Origin: Microbacterium foliorum
GTDB lineage: Bacteria > Actinomycetota > Actinomycetes > Actinomycetales > Microbacteriaceae
Assembly (NCBI RefSeq): GCF_003367705.1
Contig: NZ_CP031425.1
Coordinates: 1,054,001 to 1,118,000 of the forward strand
DNA: 64,000 nucleotides
Direction of reading: 5' to 3'
Below the pieces are notes generated by a model. It ran no database searches and was not told where the DNA came from. It saw only the letters and a list, made by a program, of their open reading frames with translations. This document shows positions 1-7,598 of the stretch, piece after piece (within the stretch, counting starts at the first letter, position 1; every line of letters starts with the position of its first letter). The position numbers and the translations under genes were made by a program.

Positions 1-1
1 T

Positions 2-109
2 CTCGAGACCGTCTACGTCGACATGCCGCTGTTCGGACTGGCCGCGGCGACCGCCCATGCGCCGGTCGGTGCCGGTACGAAGACGGCCCGCCAGCGCCTG
101 GGGCGATGA
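2..109 (+). CDS. C-terminal fragment of an unidentified protein
   Basis: Reading frame 2 is open from the left edge to a TGA at 107-109 and gives 35 residues ending GTKTARQRLGR. The start lies outside the window. The fragment is Ala/Gly-rich with a basic tail. No domain can be recognised from so little sequence, so no function is assigned. It converges on the DUF6882-like gene that follows. Confidence 0.45.
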   Translation, partial: LETVYVDMPLFGLAAATAHAPVGAGTKTARQRLGR

Positions 110-138
110 CGGGCCGACCCTCGGCGTGACGCGCGCGG

Positions 139-861
139 TCAGCTCTGCGGGTGCAGGCTGCTCTCGATGTTCGTGATACGGGCCTGCTCGTCGAAGCGGA
201 AGGCGGCCGATCCGCTCTCGTCGGCGACGGTCGCTCCGGAGAACGCCTCGTCGGCCCAGGTGAGGTTCCAGCCGGCGAGACGGGCGGCATCCCACACCGC
301 GGTGCGGGCATCTGCGAGCACGGTGCCGGCGAGGATGCGGGGGAGTGCGATCGCCGCGGCTGACACGGTGAGCGGCGGGATCGGTGCGTCGAGCAGGAAC
401 ACGGCCGACGTGCCGCCGCCGACCGGGGCGGAGTAGTAGGGCGCGCGGCCGGTGAGTTCGACGGCGACTCCGCCGACGGTGTGCGCGGCCGCGGTGATCC
501 ACTCGGAGTCGCCGCTGGCATCGTCGGGGAACGGCAGCTCGCTCTGGCTGAGCTCGGCGATGCCGTGGGCGGTGCCGTAGTCCCGCAGCTGACCGGCGAC
601 GCCGTCGGGGTCGCCCTGCGGGTGCGCCCATGCCCACAGCAGCGACCGGGGCCCGGGAGCGATGGTGGCGATGAGGTGGGCGCGGGTGGTGAGCCGGCGC
701 GACGGGTCGGCATTCGAGGTGAACGTCAGCGTGCCGGCGGCCATGTCGGCATCCCAGCGATTCTCGCCGAGGTCCTCGAGTGCGGTGACCAGCGAATCCT
801 GGCGGAGAGCGGTGAACAGTGCGGCACGGTCTGCGAGCGGCTGGAGCGCGGCGAAGGTCAT
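139..861 (-). CDS. DUF6882-like hypothetical protein
   Basis: This 240-residue cytoplasmic protein has no signal peptide or membrane segment. The start is the ATG at 861 (MTFAALQPLADRAALF), because the reading frame upstream of it is low-quality and lacks a ribosome site. The middle carries LLWAWAHPQG followed by a helix with YGTAHGIAEL, and later a Leu-Pro-Arg-Ile-Leu segment. This order fits the DUF6882 family of actinobacterial proteins as I remember it. The biochemical role of that family is unknown. The gene sits downstream of, and on the same strand as, the homoprotocatechuate operon, separated by 59 bp. It could be read through from that operon, but nothing ties it to the pathway. Confidence 0.6.
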   Translation of the reverse strand: MTFAALQPLADRAALFTALRQDSLVTALEDLGENRWDADMAAGTLTFTSNADPSRRLTTRAHLIATIAPGPRSLLWAWAHPQGDPDGVAGQLRDYGTAHGIAELSQSELPFPDDASGDSEWITAAAHTVGGVAVELTGRAPYYSAPVGGGTSAVFLLDAPIPPLTVSAAAIALPRILAGTVLADARTAVWDAARLAGWNLTWADEAFSGATVADESGSAAFRFDEQARITNIESSLHPQS

Positions 862-920
862 GGTCCCAGTCTCGCCCGGATTGCTATGAATCCGCCACCT
901 GCCGCGCGGCAGGGCGCGGG

Positions 921-1724
921 TTAGTAGCTGGCGCGGGTCGTGTCGTCCGATGCCGGGATGAACCTGGCTGCCAGGGCCTCCGACGCGCGGGCCAGCAGTG
1001 CGACATCGGCGCCGACGGCCACGAAGTCGGCACCCGCGGCGACGTAGGCGTCGGCGGCCGCCGGATCGAAGGCGTTGACGCCGACAGGGGTGCCCGTGCT
1101 CGCGACCGCAGAGAAGACGCGATGCACCGCGGCCACGACGTCGGGATGCGTCTGCTGTCCGAGCAGGCCCATCGACGCCGAGAGGTCGGAGGGGCCGACG
1201 AACACCGCATCCACTCCTTCGACGCCGGCGATCTCCGCCGCCGCGGCGACACCCGCCGCCGTCTCGATCTGCACCGTCAGGGAGGTGTGCGTCGCCGAGT
1301 CGCGCAGGTAGTCGTCGACGCGGTTCCAGCGGGCGCTGCGAGCCAGGGCGCTGCCCACCCCGCGCACACCCTGCGGCGGATACCGAGTCGCGGCGACGGC
1401 GGCCCTGGCCTCCTCGACCGACGACACCATCGGCACGATGATGTTCTGCGCGCCGAGATCGAGCACCTGCTTGATGGCGACCGTGTCGTTCGACGGCACC
1501 CGCACCACGGGGGTGATCGGATACGCCGCGACCACCTGCAGCTGCACGAGAGTGGATTCGAGGGAGTTGGCGGAGTGCTCCATGTCGATCAGCAGCCAGT
1601 CGAGCCCGGATCCGGCCGCGACCTCGGTCACGAGCGGGCTGCCGGAGCACGCCCACATCCCGATCAGGGAGCGGTCGGCGGCGGCGAGCCGCTCGCGGAA
1701 GGACGGGCTCAGATGAAGCGGCAT
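921..1724 (-). CDS. hpaI: HpcH/HpaI-type 2-oxo acid aldolase (4-hydroxy-2-oxoheptanedioate aldolase)
   Basis: This 267-residue class II aldolase would split 4-hydroxy-2-oxoheptane-1,7-dioate into pyruvate and succinic semialdehyde, the last step of homoprotocatechuate meta cleavage. Family marks are GMWACSGSPLVTEVAAGSGLDWLLIDMEHS near the N-terminus (a metal-dependent TIM barrel with the conserved D-M-E-H), then VRVPSNDTVAIKQVLDLGAQNIIVPMV, and FVGPSDLSASMG with the conserved G-P-x-D-L-S near residue 165. The start is the ATG at 1724, 16 bp inside the end of hpaH, which implies translational coupling. A longer reading frame begins at 1781 but lies inside hpaH. It is the last gene of the six-gene hpa operon. 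Confidence 0.9.
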   Translation of the reverse strand: MPLHLSPSFRERLAAADRSLIGMWACSGSPLVTEVAAGSGLDWLLIDMEHSANSLESTLVQLQVVAAYPITPVVRVPSNDTVAIKQVLDLGAQNIIVPMVSSVEEARAAVAATRYPPQGVRGVGSALARSARWNRVDDYLRDSATHTSLTVQIETAAGVAAAAEIAGVEGVDAVFVGPSDLSASMGLLGQQTHPDVVAAVHRVFSAVASTGTPVGVNAFDPAAADAYVAAGADFVAVGADVALLARASEALAARFIPASDDTTRASY

Positions 1725-2494
1725 TCGATCGTTCCCATCGGTCCGTAGTCGCACAGCACCTGATCGCCGCGCGACACCCACATCGGGCGTGTGAACGATC
1801 CTGCCAGGATGATCTCCCCGGCCTCCAGTCGCGCGCCGTGCTGGTGGAACTTGTTCGCGAGCCAGGCGACCCCGGTGGCGGGATGTCCGAGCACGCCGGC
1901 GGCCACACCCGTCTCCTCGATCTCGCCGTTGCGGGAGAGCACGCCGGGCACCCAGCGCAGGTCGATCTCGTCGGGACGCCGGCGCTCGCTGCCGAGCACC
2001 ATCGCGCCGTATGCCGCGTTGTCGCTGATCGTGTCGACGATGGTGCGCCCCTCGAGCTCGATGTGCGAGTTGAGCACCTCGAGGGCGGGCACGGCATAGT
2101 CGATCGCCGCGAGGGCGTCGTCGAGCGTGCAGTCCGGCCCCTCGAGAGGGCGCGCGAGCACGAACGCGAGCTCGACCTCGATGCGCACGTTCGAGAAGTG
2201 CGCGGTCGGGATCTCGGCACCGGATTCGTAGACCGTGTCGTCGAACATCACCCCGTAGTCCGGCTCGGTGATCCCCGTCGCCTGCTGCATCGCCTTGGAC
2301 GTGAGGCCGATCTTGCGGCCGACGAGACGGCGACCGGCGGCGATCTGCGCGTCTCTCCAGACCCCCTGGATCGCGTAGGAGTCCTCGACGGTCGCCTCCG
2401 GGTACCGCGCGGTGATGCGCGGGATGACGGCGTGCGTGCGGTCGGCCTCGGCCAGTTCCGCGGCTATCGCCTCGATCGTGTCTGCTGACAGCAT
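1709..2494 (-). CDS. hpaH: 2-oxo-hept-4-ene-1,7-dioate hydratase
   Basis: This 261-residue member of the HpaH/MhpD hydratase family (FAH-like fold) would hydrate 2-oxohept-4-ene-1,7-dioate to the substrate of HpaI. Typical segments are GRKIGLTSKAMQQATGITEPDYGVMFDD, then RIEVELAFVLARPLEGP with the acidic metal ligands, and LGHPATGVAWLANKFHQHGARLEAGEIILAGSFT near the C-terminus. AGGAGG lies about 8 bp upstream of the ATG at 2494. It overlaps hpaI by 16 bp. The 102-bp gap to hpaD contains a palindromic interspersed repeat. Confidence 0.92.
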   Translation of the reverse strand: MLSADTIEAIAAELAEADRTHAVIPRITARYPEATVEDSYAIQGVWRDAQIAAGRRLVGRKIGLTSKAMQQATGITEPDYGVMFDDTVYESGAEIPTAHFSNVRIEVELAFVLARPLEGPDCTLDDALAAIDYAVPALEVLNSHIELEGRTIVDTISDNAAYGAMVLGSERRRPDEIDLRWVPGVLSRNGEIEETGVAAGVLGHPATGVAWLANKFHQHGARLEAGEIILAGSFTRPMWVSRGDQVLCDYGPMGTIECRFI

Positions 2495-2536
2495 CCGTTC
2501 CTCCTCAGGTCGGTGTGGGTCCCGTCGGTGCGCTCC

Positions 2537-2578
2537 GTTCCCTGAGCGAGCGAAGCGAGACGAAGGGCGTTCGGGAAC
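2537..2578. repeat. Interspersed palindromic (REP-like) element between hpaD and hpaH
   Basis: GTTCCC at 2537-2542 and GGGAAC at 2573-2578 form the outer stem. The inside carries CTGAGCGAGCGAAGCGAGAC followed by GAAGGG, which is self-complementary. The same core, CTTCGTCTCGCTyCGCTCGC when read on the other strand, recurs at 36781-36805 inside paaH, so this is a dispersed repeat rather than a one-off terminator. It could cap or stabilise the mRNA between hpaD and hpaH. Confidence 0.6.
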
Positions 2579-2596
2579 CGTGAAGCGAAAAGCGCT

Positions 2597-3733
2597 CTAG
2601 AGCTGGTTCCCGAGCTTCTTCTCACCCTCTTCGGGACGTGTGTACGAGAAGCCGTCTGCGCCGATCGTCACGGCCATCTCCGAGCTGTCCGTGCGGGCGA
2701 CGACCGGCTGCGGATCGCCGTCGAGGTCGAGCACGAGCGAGCCGTCGGTGTACCAGGACGGCACGACGGGGTTGCCCCACCAGTCGCGCCGCTGATTGTC
2801 GTGCACATCCCAGGTGATGACGGGATTGTCGGGATCGCCCGTGTAGTAGTCCTGCGTGTAGACCTCGACGCGGTGGCCGTCGGGATCGCGCAGGTACAGG
2901 TAGAACGCGTTGCTGACCCCGTGCCGACCGGGTCCGCGCTCGATCGCGTCGGAGCGGCGGAGCGCGCCCAGCTTGTCGCAGATGGCCAGGATGTTGTGCT
3001 TCTCGTGGGTCGCGAAGCACACATGGTGCATGCGCGGGCCGTCGCCGCCGGTCATCGCGGTGTCGTGCACGGTGGGCTTGCGGCGCATCCACGCGGCGTA
3101 CACCGTGCCCTCCTCGTCCTGGATGTCCTCCGTGACGCGGAAGCCGAGATCCTGCATGAACTTGACGGCCCGTGGCACGTCCGGGGTGATCTGGTTGAAG
3201 TGGTCGAGACGCACCAGCTCACCGGGGATGTGCAGGTCGTAGCGCCACGACATGCGCTCGACATGGTCGGACTGGTGGAAGAACTCGATCGGGAAGCCGA
3301 GCGGGTCGACCACCCGCACCGAGTCGCCGACTCCCTTGACGAATCCGTTCGGCTCGCGGCGCACGTCGCAGCCGAGCTCGGTGTAGAACGCGACGGCGAG
3401 ATCGAGGTCCGAGGCCGAGCGCACCCGGTACGAGAACGCGGCGACCGCGGCGATCGGCCCCTTGCGCAGCACGAGGTTGTGGTGGATGAACTCCTCGGTG
3501 GACCGCAGGTAGATCGCCTCGTCGTCCTCCTCGGTGACGTACAGTCCGAGCACGTCGACGTAGAACACCCGCGATGCCGCGAGATCGGTCACGACGAGCT
3601 CCATGTAGGCACAGCGGAGCACATCGGGTGGAGTGCTCTCGGGCGTCGCGATCGGATCGTCCGTGCGGATCGGCGCCTCCTGGCTCACGTAGTAGCCGGC
3701 GGAGGTCAGGGTCATGTTCTCGCGGTCGGTCAT
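2597..3733 (-). CDS. hpaD: 3,4-dihydroxyphenylacetate 2,3-dioxygenase (homoprotocatechuate extradiol dioxygenase)
   Basis: This 378-residue type I extradiol dioxygenase cleaves homoprotocatechuate to 5-carboxymethyl-2-hydroxymuconate semialdehyde. It has two vicinal-oxygen-chelate repeats. The N-terminal one spans about residues 35-155. The C-terminal catalytic one carries the metal ligands in RLDHFNQ (His), MHHVCF (His) and HRVEVYTQDY (Glu), with the catalytic His in the MHH pair region. Length and C-terminal tail (DWWGNPVVPSWY) match the Brevibacterium fuscum-type enzyme, which uses Fe(II) or Mn(II). The start is the ATG at 3733 (MTDRENMTLTSAGYY) with AAGGA upstream; the 20 residues before it in the open frame are not credible. 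It follows hpaE by 28 bp. Confidence 0.93.
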   Translation of the reverse strand: MTDRENMTLTSAGYYVSQEAPIRTDDPIATPESTPPDVLRCAYMELVVTDLAASRVFYVDVLGLYVTEEDDEAIYLRSTEEFIHHNLVLRKGPIAAVAAFSYRVRSASDLDLAVAFYTELGCDVRREPNGFVKGVGDSVRVVDPLGFPIEFFHQSDHVERMSWRYDLHIPGELVRLDHFNQITPDVPRAVKFMQDLGFRVTEDIQDEEGTVYAAWMRRKPTVHDTAMTGGDGPRMHHVCFATHEKHNILAICDKLGALRRSDAIERGPGRHGVSNAFYLYLRDPDGHRVEVYTQDYYTGDPDNPVITWDVHDNQRRDWWGNPVVPSWYTDGSLVLDLDGDPQPVVARTDSSEMAVTIGADGFSYTRPEEGEKKLGNQL

Positions 3734-3761
3734 GTCAGCGTCCTTGCCGAGTCTCTCTGGG

Positions 3762-5258
3762 TCAGTTCTTGCCGAAGGTCGGGTTGTGTGCACCGCCGAG
3801 CGTGATGTGCACGCTCTGCTGGTCGGTGTAGAAGTCGATCGAGCGGTAGCCGCCCTCGTGTCCGAGACCCGACGCCTTGACGCCGCCGAACGGGGTGCGC
3901 AGGTCTCGCACGTTGTTGCTGTTCAGCCACACCATCCCCGCCTCGACCGACTGCGCGAAGGTGTGGGCGCGCGTCAGGTCGTTCGTCCAGATGTAGGCGG
4001 CGAGCCCGTACTTCGTGTCGTTCGCGAGCGACAGCGCCTCCTCGTCGGAGTCGAACGGCGTGATCGCGACGACCGGGCCGAAGATCTCCTCCTGGAAGAT
4101 GCGGGCATCGGGGGCGACGTCGGCGAACACGGTCGGCGCGACGAAGTTGCCGGTATCGAACCCCTCCGGGCGTCCGCCGCCGGCGACGAGGCGGCCCTCG
4201 CTCTTGCCGATCTCGACGTAGCTCATCACCTTGTCGTAGTGCTCGGGGTGCACCAGCGCGCCGACCTCTGTCGCCGGGTCGTGCGGGTAGCCGACCTTCA
4301 CGCGCTTCGCCTGGGCGGCGTACCGCTCGACGAACTCCTCATAGATCGAGCGCTCGACGAGGATGCGCGAACCGGCCGTGCACCGCTCGCCGTTGAGCGA
4401 GAACACGCCGAAGATGGTCGCGTCGACGGCGGCCTCGAGGTCGGCGTCGGCGAAGACGACCGCCGGCGACTTGCCGCCGAGCTCCATCGACAGTCCCTTG
4501 AGGAACGGGGCGGCGTTGCCGAAGATCAGCTGTCCGGTCGAGCTCTCGCCCGTGAAGGAGATCAGCGGCACGTCCGGGTGCTTGACGAGGGCGTCTCCGG
4601 CATCCTCGCCCAGTCCGTTCACGAGGTTGAAGACACCCTGCGGCAGCCCTGCCTCCTCGAAGATGCCCGCCCAGAGCGACGCCGACAGCGGCGTGAACTC
4701 GGCGGGCTTCAGCACCACGGTGTTCCCGGTGGCGAGGGCGGGACCGAGCTTCCACGACTCCAGCATGAAGGGCGTGTTCCACGGTGTGATGAGGCCGGCG
4801 ACGCCGATCGGCTTGCGATTCACGTAGTTCATCTGGCGACCGGGCACCTTGAAGGCGTCGTCCGACTGCGCGACGATCAGGTCGGCGAAGAACCGGAAGT
4901 TCTCGGCGGCGCGGCGAGCCTGTCCCAGCGCCTGCGTGATCGGCAGGCCGGAGTCGTAGGACTCGAGCTCGGCGAGACGGGCATCGCGGGACTCCACGAT
5001 GTCGGCGATCCGGTGCAGCACGCGCGAGCGCTCGCGGGGGAGCAGGCGGGGCCACGGTCCGTCGTCGAAAGCCCGCTTCGCGGCGGCGACGGCGCGTTCG
5101 ATGTCGGCCTTCTTTCCCGCTGCGGCCGTGGTGTAGGTCTTGTTCGTCACCGGGTCGAGCACGTCGAACGTGTCGCCGTCGATCGAGTCGACGAACTCGC
5201 CGTCGATGTAGTGCTGGATGTGGTCGGGAAGATCGGCGGGGATGCGCGAATCGGTCAT
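3762..5258 (-). CDS. hpaE: 5-carboxymethyl-2-hydroxymuconate semialdehyde dehydrogenase
   Basis: This 498-residue NAD-dependent aldehyde dehydrogenase oxidises the ring-cleavage product of HpaD to 5-carboxymethyl-2-hydroxymuconate. ALDH hallmarks are all present: TPWNTPFMLESWKLGPALATGN (cofactor and Asn), FTGESSTGQ, the general base in LSMELGGKSP, the nucleophile in FSLNGERCTAGSRILVE, and IFGPVVAITPF. The ending (TDQQSVHITLGGAHNPTFGKN) resembles HpaE rather than generic ALDHs. The ATG at 5258 overlaps the stop of the GntR gene by 4 bp, so the two are translationally coupled. Confidence 0.93.
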   Translation of the reverse strand: MTDSRIPADLPDHIQHYIDGEFVDSIDGDTFDVLDPVTNKTYTTAAAGKKADIERAVAAAKRAFDDGPWPRLLPRERSRVLHRIADIVESRDARLAELESYDSGLPITQALGQARRAAENFRFFADLIVAQSDDAFKVPGRQMNYVNRKPIGVAGLITPWNTPFMLESWKLGPALATGNTVVLKPAEFTPLSASLWAGIFEEAGLPQGVFNLVNGLGEDAGDALVKHPDVPLISFTGESSTGQLIFGNAAPFLKGLSMELGGKSPAVVFADADLEAAVDATIFGVFSLNGERCTAGSRILVERSIYEEFVERYAAQAKRVKVGYPHDPATEVGALVHPEHYDKVMSYVEIGKSEGRLVAGGGRPEGFDTGNFVAPTVFADVAPDARIFQEEIFGPVVAITPFDSDEEALSLANDTKYGLAAYIWTNDLTRAHTFAQSVEAGMVWLNSNNVRDLRTPFGGVKASGLGHEGGYRSIDFYTDQQSVHITLGGAHNPTFGKN

Positions 5259-5941
5259 GAGTCTTCTCCAGTCGTGCGGGGTGAGCGGGTGTGCAGCGCG
5301 TCGAGGAAGGCATCCCTCGTGCGCAGGCGGTGGTTGCGGGCGGCGAGCTCGATCTCGAGCGGGTCGGCGCCCGCGCGGATCAGCTCGAGGATCTGGGTGT
5401 GCTCTTCGACCGAGTGCTGGGCGCGACCCGGCACGTAGGCGAAGGTGGAGTCGCGGATGCCGGAGAGTCGGGCCCATCCGCGATGCACCAGGTCGAGCAG
5501 GTGCGGGTTCGGGCACGGCTCGAAGAGCACCGAGTGGAACTGGCGGTTCAGCTCGGTGAACGCGTGCGCGTCGAGGTGGCCGAGCATCTGCGTCATCCGC
5601 TCGTTGACCTCGGCGGCCGCGTCGAGCGCGGCCCGGTCGAGCAGGGGAGCCGACAGCGCGGTGGCCGCACCCTCGACGAGTCCGAGCGTCTCCATGGTGT
5701 GCGCGTACTCGCTCTCGTCGACGAGCGTCACTCGCGCGCCCACGTTGCGCTCGAACGTCACCAGCCCCTCGGCCTCGAGGCGGCGGATGGCTTCGCGCAC
5801 CGGCACGACGCTCATGCCCAGCTCTTCGGCGAGGGAGCCGAGCACGAGCCGGTAGCCGGGCCCGAACACGTGCCCGGAGATGCGAGAGCGGATCCAGGTG
5901 TACGCCTGCTCGGACTTGCTCGCGCCGCCGACGGTCGTCAT
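5255..5941 (-). CDS. GntR/FadR-family transcriptional regulator (FCD type)
   Basis: This 228-residue regulator has an N-terminal winged helix (SEQAYTWIRSRISGHVFGPG, then LAEELGMSVVPVREAIRRLEAEGLV, residues about 10-75) and an all-helical FCD ligand domain. The latter includes ELNRQFHSVLFEPCPNPHLLDLV and the EHTQILELIRAGD-like segment with its His residues. FCD regulators usually bind small organic acids. Because it lies inside the hpa operon, it probably senses a homoprotocatechuate pathway intermediate and acts at the divergent promoter at 7459-7598. Both ends overlap neighbours by 4 bp. It is the likely counterpart of HpaR but belongs to a different family (HpaR is MarR type). Confidence 0.9.
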   Translation of the reverse strand: MTTVGGASKSEQAYTWIRSRISGHVFGPGYRLVLGSLAEELGMSVVPVREAIRRLEAEGLVTFERNVGARVTLVDESEYAHTMETLGLVEGAATALSAPLLDRAALDAAAEVNERMTQMLGHLDAHAFTELNRQFHSVLFEPCPNPHLLDLVHRGWARLSGIRDSTFAYVPGRAQHSVEEHTQILELIRAGADPLEIELAARNHRLRTRDAFLDALHTRSPRTTGEDS

Positions 5942-7458
5942 CGGCGCGGGCCGGAGTCGGGGCCGGAGGAGGAGCCGGAGGAGTCGGAGGAGGAGTCGGA
6001 GGGGGAGCCGGCCGCCGCCTCGTACTTCTCACGCCAGGCGGCGTTGAGGGGGAAGAGTCCGTCGACCGGATGACCTGCGGCGACCTGCTCGGCGACCCAC
6101 GCGTCCTCGACCTCCTGGGCGAGGGCGGCGTCGGCGATCTCGTCGGCGAGGCCGGGCGGGATCACGATCACGCCGTCGCCGTCTCCCACGACGATGTCGC
6201 CCGGCTGCACGGTCGCGCCGCCGCACGAGATCGTCACGTCGACGTCCCACGGCACGTGCCGGCGGCCGAGGACCGAGGGGTGCGCCCCCTGCGAGAACAC
6301 GGGCAGTCCGATCTCGGCGACGGCGTCGAAGTCGCGCACACCGCCGTCGGTCACCACTCCCGCCGCCCCACGAACCTTCGCTCGCAGTGCGAGGATGTCG
6401 CCGAGAGTCCCGGTGGTCGCATCGCCGCGGGCCTCGATGACGATGACCTCGCCCTCCTCGACGGCGTCGAAAGCGCGCTTCTGCGCGTTGTACCCGCCAC
6501 CGTGGCTGGCGAACAGGTCTTCACGGAAGGGAACGAAGCGCAGCGTCTTCGCCGTGCCGACGATCTTGCTGCCGGGGATGTTGGCACCGACGCCGTCGAC
6601 GAAGCAGGAGTGGTGACCGCGCTTGCGCAGCTGGGCGGAGAGCCCCGCCGTCGGCGCCTCGAGCAGTTTCGCGCGCAGGTCGGGGGAGAGCCCGGCCGCC
6701 GGCGTCTCCGCGAGAAGCCCGGCTTCTTCGCGAGAGCCCCAGGCCTCGGTGCGCTGCAGATCGTCGACGGCCGGCAGGGAGCCGATGTCGCCGTCGAAGG
6801 GCGTCTCGCCCTGGGTCACGGTGGTCACGAGGCGGCCGGATGAGGGCGAGCCCACCGCGTCCGGAGCATTCACCTCGATCTCGACGACGTCTCCGGGCAC
6901 GATCACCGACGAGCCGGCGGGCGTGCCGGTGAGGATCACGTCGCCCGTCTCCAGTGTGAAGTGCTGGGAGAGGTCGGCGACGAGCTGGGCGAGCGGGAAG
7001 ATCAGGCCTGCGGTGGTGTCGTCCTGGCGCAGCTCTCCGTTGACCCAGGCGCGCACGCGGAGGGCCCCGGGGTCGACCGCGCGCGCGTCGATGAGCTCCG
7101 GCCCCAGAGGCGTGTAGCCGTCGCCGCCCTTGGAGCGGACGTTCGAGCCCTTGTCGTTGGCGCGCAGGTCGTACAGACCGAGATCGTTCGATGCGGTGAC
7201 CCAGCCCACGTGCGCCCATGCCTGGTCGAGGGTGACGTGGCGGGCCGGCGTTCCGATCACGAGTGCGATCTCGCCCTCGAAGGCGAGCAGCTCGGTGCCG
7301 GCCGGCCGCTCGACCGTGCCGCCGGAGACGCCGACGGAGCTGGCGGGCTTGAAGAAGTAGGAGGGGGCCGCGGGCCGTCGGCCGCGCTGATCGGCCCGAG
7401 AGGCGTAGCTCAGGTGGATCGCGATGATCTTGCCGGGGCGGGTGATGGATGCCGTCAC
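5938..7458 (-). CDS. hpaG: Fusion of an FAH-family isomerase/decarboxylase with an RraA-like aldolase/decarboxylase domain
   Basis: This protein of about 506 residues joins two enzymes. Residues about 1-230 are a fumarylacetoacetate-hydrolase-fold domain (FEGEIALVIG, SNDLGLYDLR, KGGDGYTPLGPE, TLETGDVILTGTPAGS). Residues about 265-470 are RraA/HMG-aldolase-like, with GAAGVVTDGGVRDFDAVAEIGLPVFSQG holding the conserved Gly, Arg-Asp and acidic residues. Keeping the Arg-Asp pair suggests a real aldolase or decarboxylase rather than an RNase E inhibitor. Together the halves could isomerise and decarboxylate 5-oxopent-3-ene-1,2,5-tricarboxylate. The start is the GTG at 7458, with AGGAGG at 7465-7470 six bases upstream; the ATG at 7512 lies near the presumed promoter. 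The tail is a low-complexity Ser/Asp/Gly stretch. It is the first gene of the hpa operon. Confidence 0.85.
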   Translation of the reverse strand: MTASITRPGKIIAIHLSYASRADQRGRRPAAPSYFFKPASSVGVSGGTVERPAGTELLAFEGEIALVIGTPARHVTLDQAWAHVGWVTASNDLGLYDLRANDKGSNVRSKGGDGYTPLGPELIDARAVDPGALRVRAWVNGELRQDDTTAGLIFPLAQLVADLSQHFTLETGDVILTGTPAGSSVIVPGDVVEIEVNAPDAVGSPSSGRLVTTVTQGETPFDGDIGSLPAVDDLQRTEAWGSREEAGLLAETPAAGLSPDLRAKLLEAPTAGLSAQLRKRGHHSCFVDGVGANIPGSKIVGTAKTLRFVPFREDLFASHGGGYNAQKRAFDAVEEGEVIVIEARGDATTGTLGDILALRAKVRGAAGVVTDGGVRDFDAVAEIGLPVFSQGAHPSVLGRRHVPWDVDVTISCGGATVQPGDIVVGDGDGVIVIPPGLADEIADAALAQEVEDAWVAEQVAAGHPVDGLFPLNAAWREKYEAAAGSPSDSSSDSSGSSSGPDSGPRR

Positions 7459-7507
7459 GGGGCGCCTCCTCGCGCTGTGGATCGACGCCTTGTGCGTCGT
7501 ATTCGAA

Positions 7508-7519
7508 ATCATATATTAT
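7508..7519. promoter_or_regulatory. AT-rich promoter/operator of the hpa operon and divergent permease
   Basis: The 140-bp divergent region contains an isolated A/T island, ATCATATATTAT, which is nearly palindromic (10 of 12 positions). In such GC-rich DNA this is a strong candidate for a -10 region and/or the binding site of the GntR regulator encoded in the operon. A TTGTGC 17-20 bp upstream could serve as a -35 for the permease direction. No transcription start is known. Confidence 0.45.
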
Positions 7520-7598
7520 CTCCTCATCCCTCGGCAAGCACTCGATCCCCTCGACGGCGAGCCGTGACAATGCGGTCACAGGAAAAGGAGACAACCCC

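Noticed and set aside
3762..6032. A 756-residue minus-strand frame joining material upstream of hpaE
   Set aside because: The upstream 258 residues are Arg/Pro/Ala-rich shadow of the GntR and FAH-RraA genes. hpaE itself starts at 5258 with a 4-bp overlap.
5938..7458. RraA half as a regulator of RNase E
   Set aside because: It keeps the Arg-Asp aldolase residues and is fused to a catabolic enzyme within the hpa operon.
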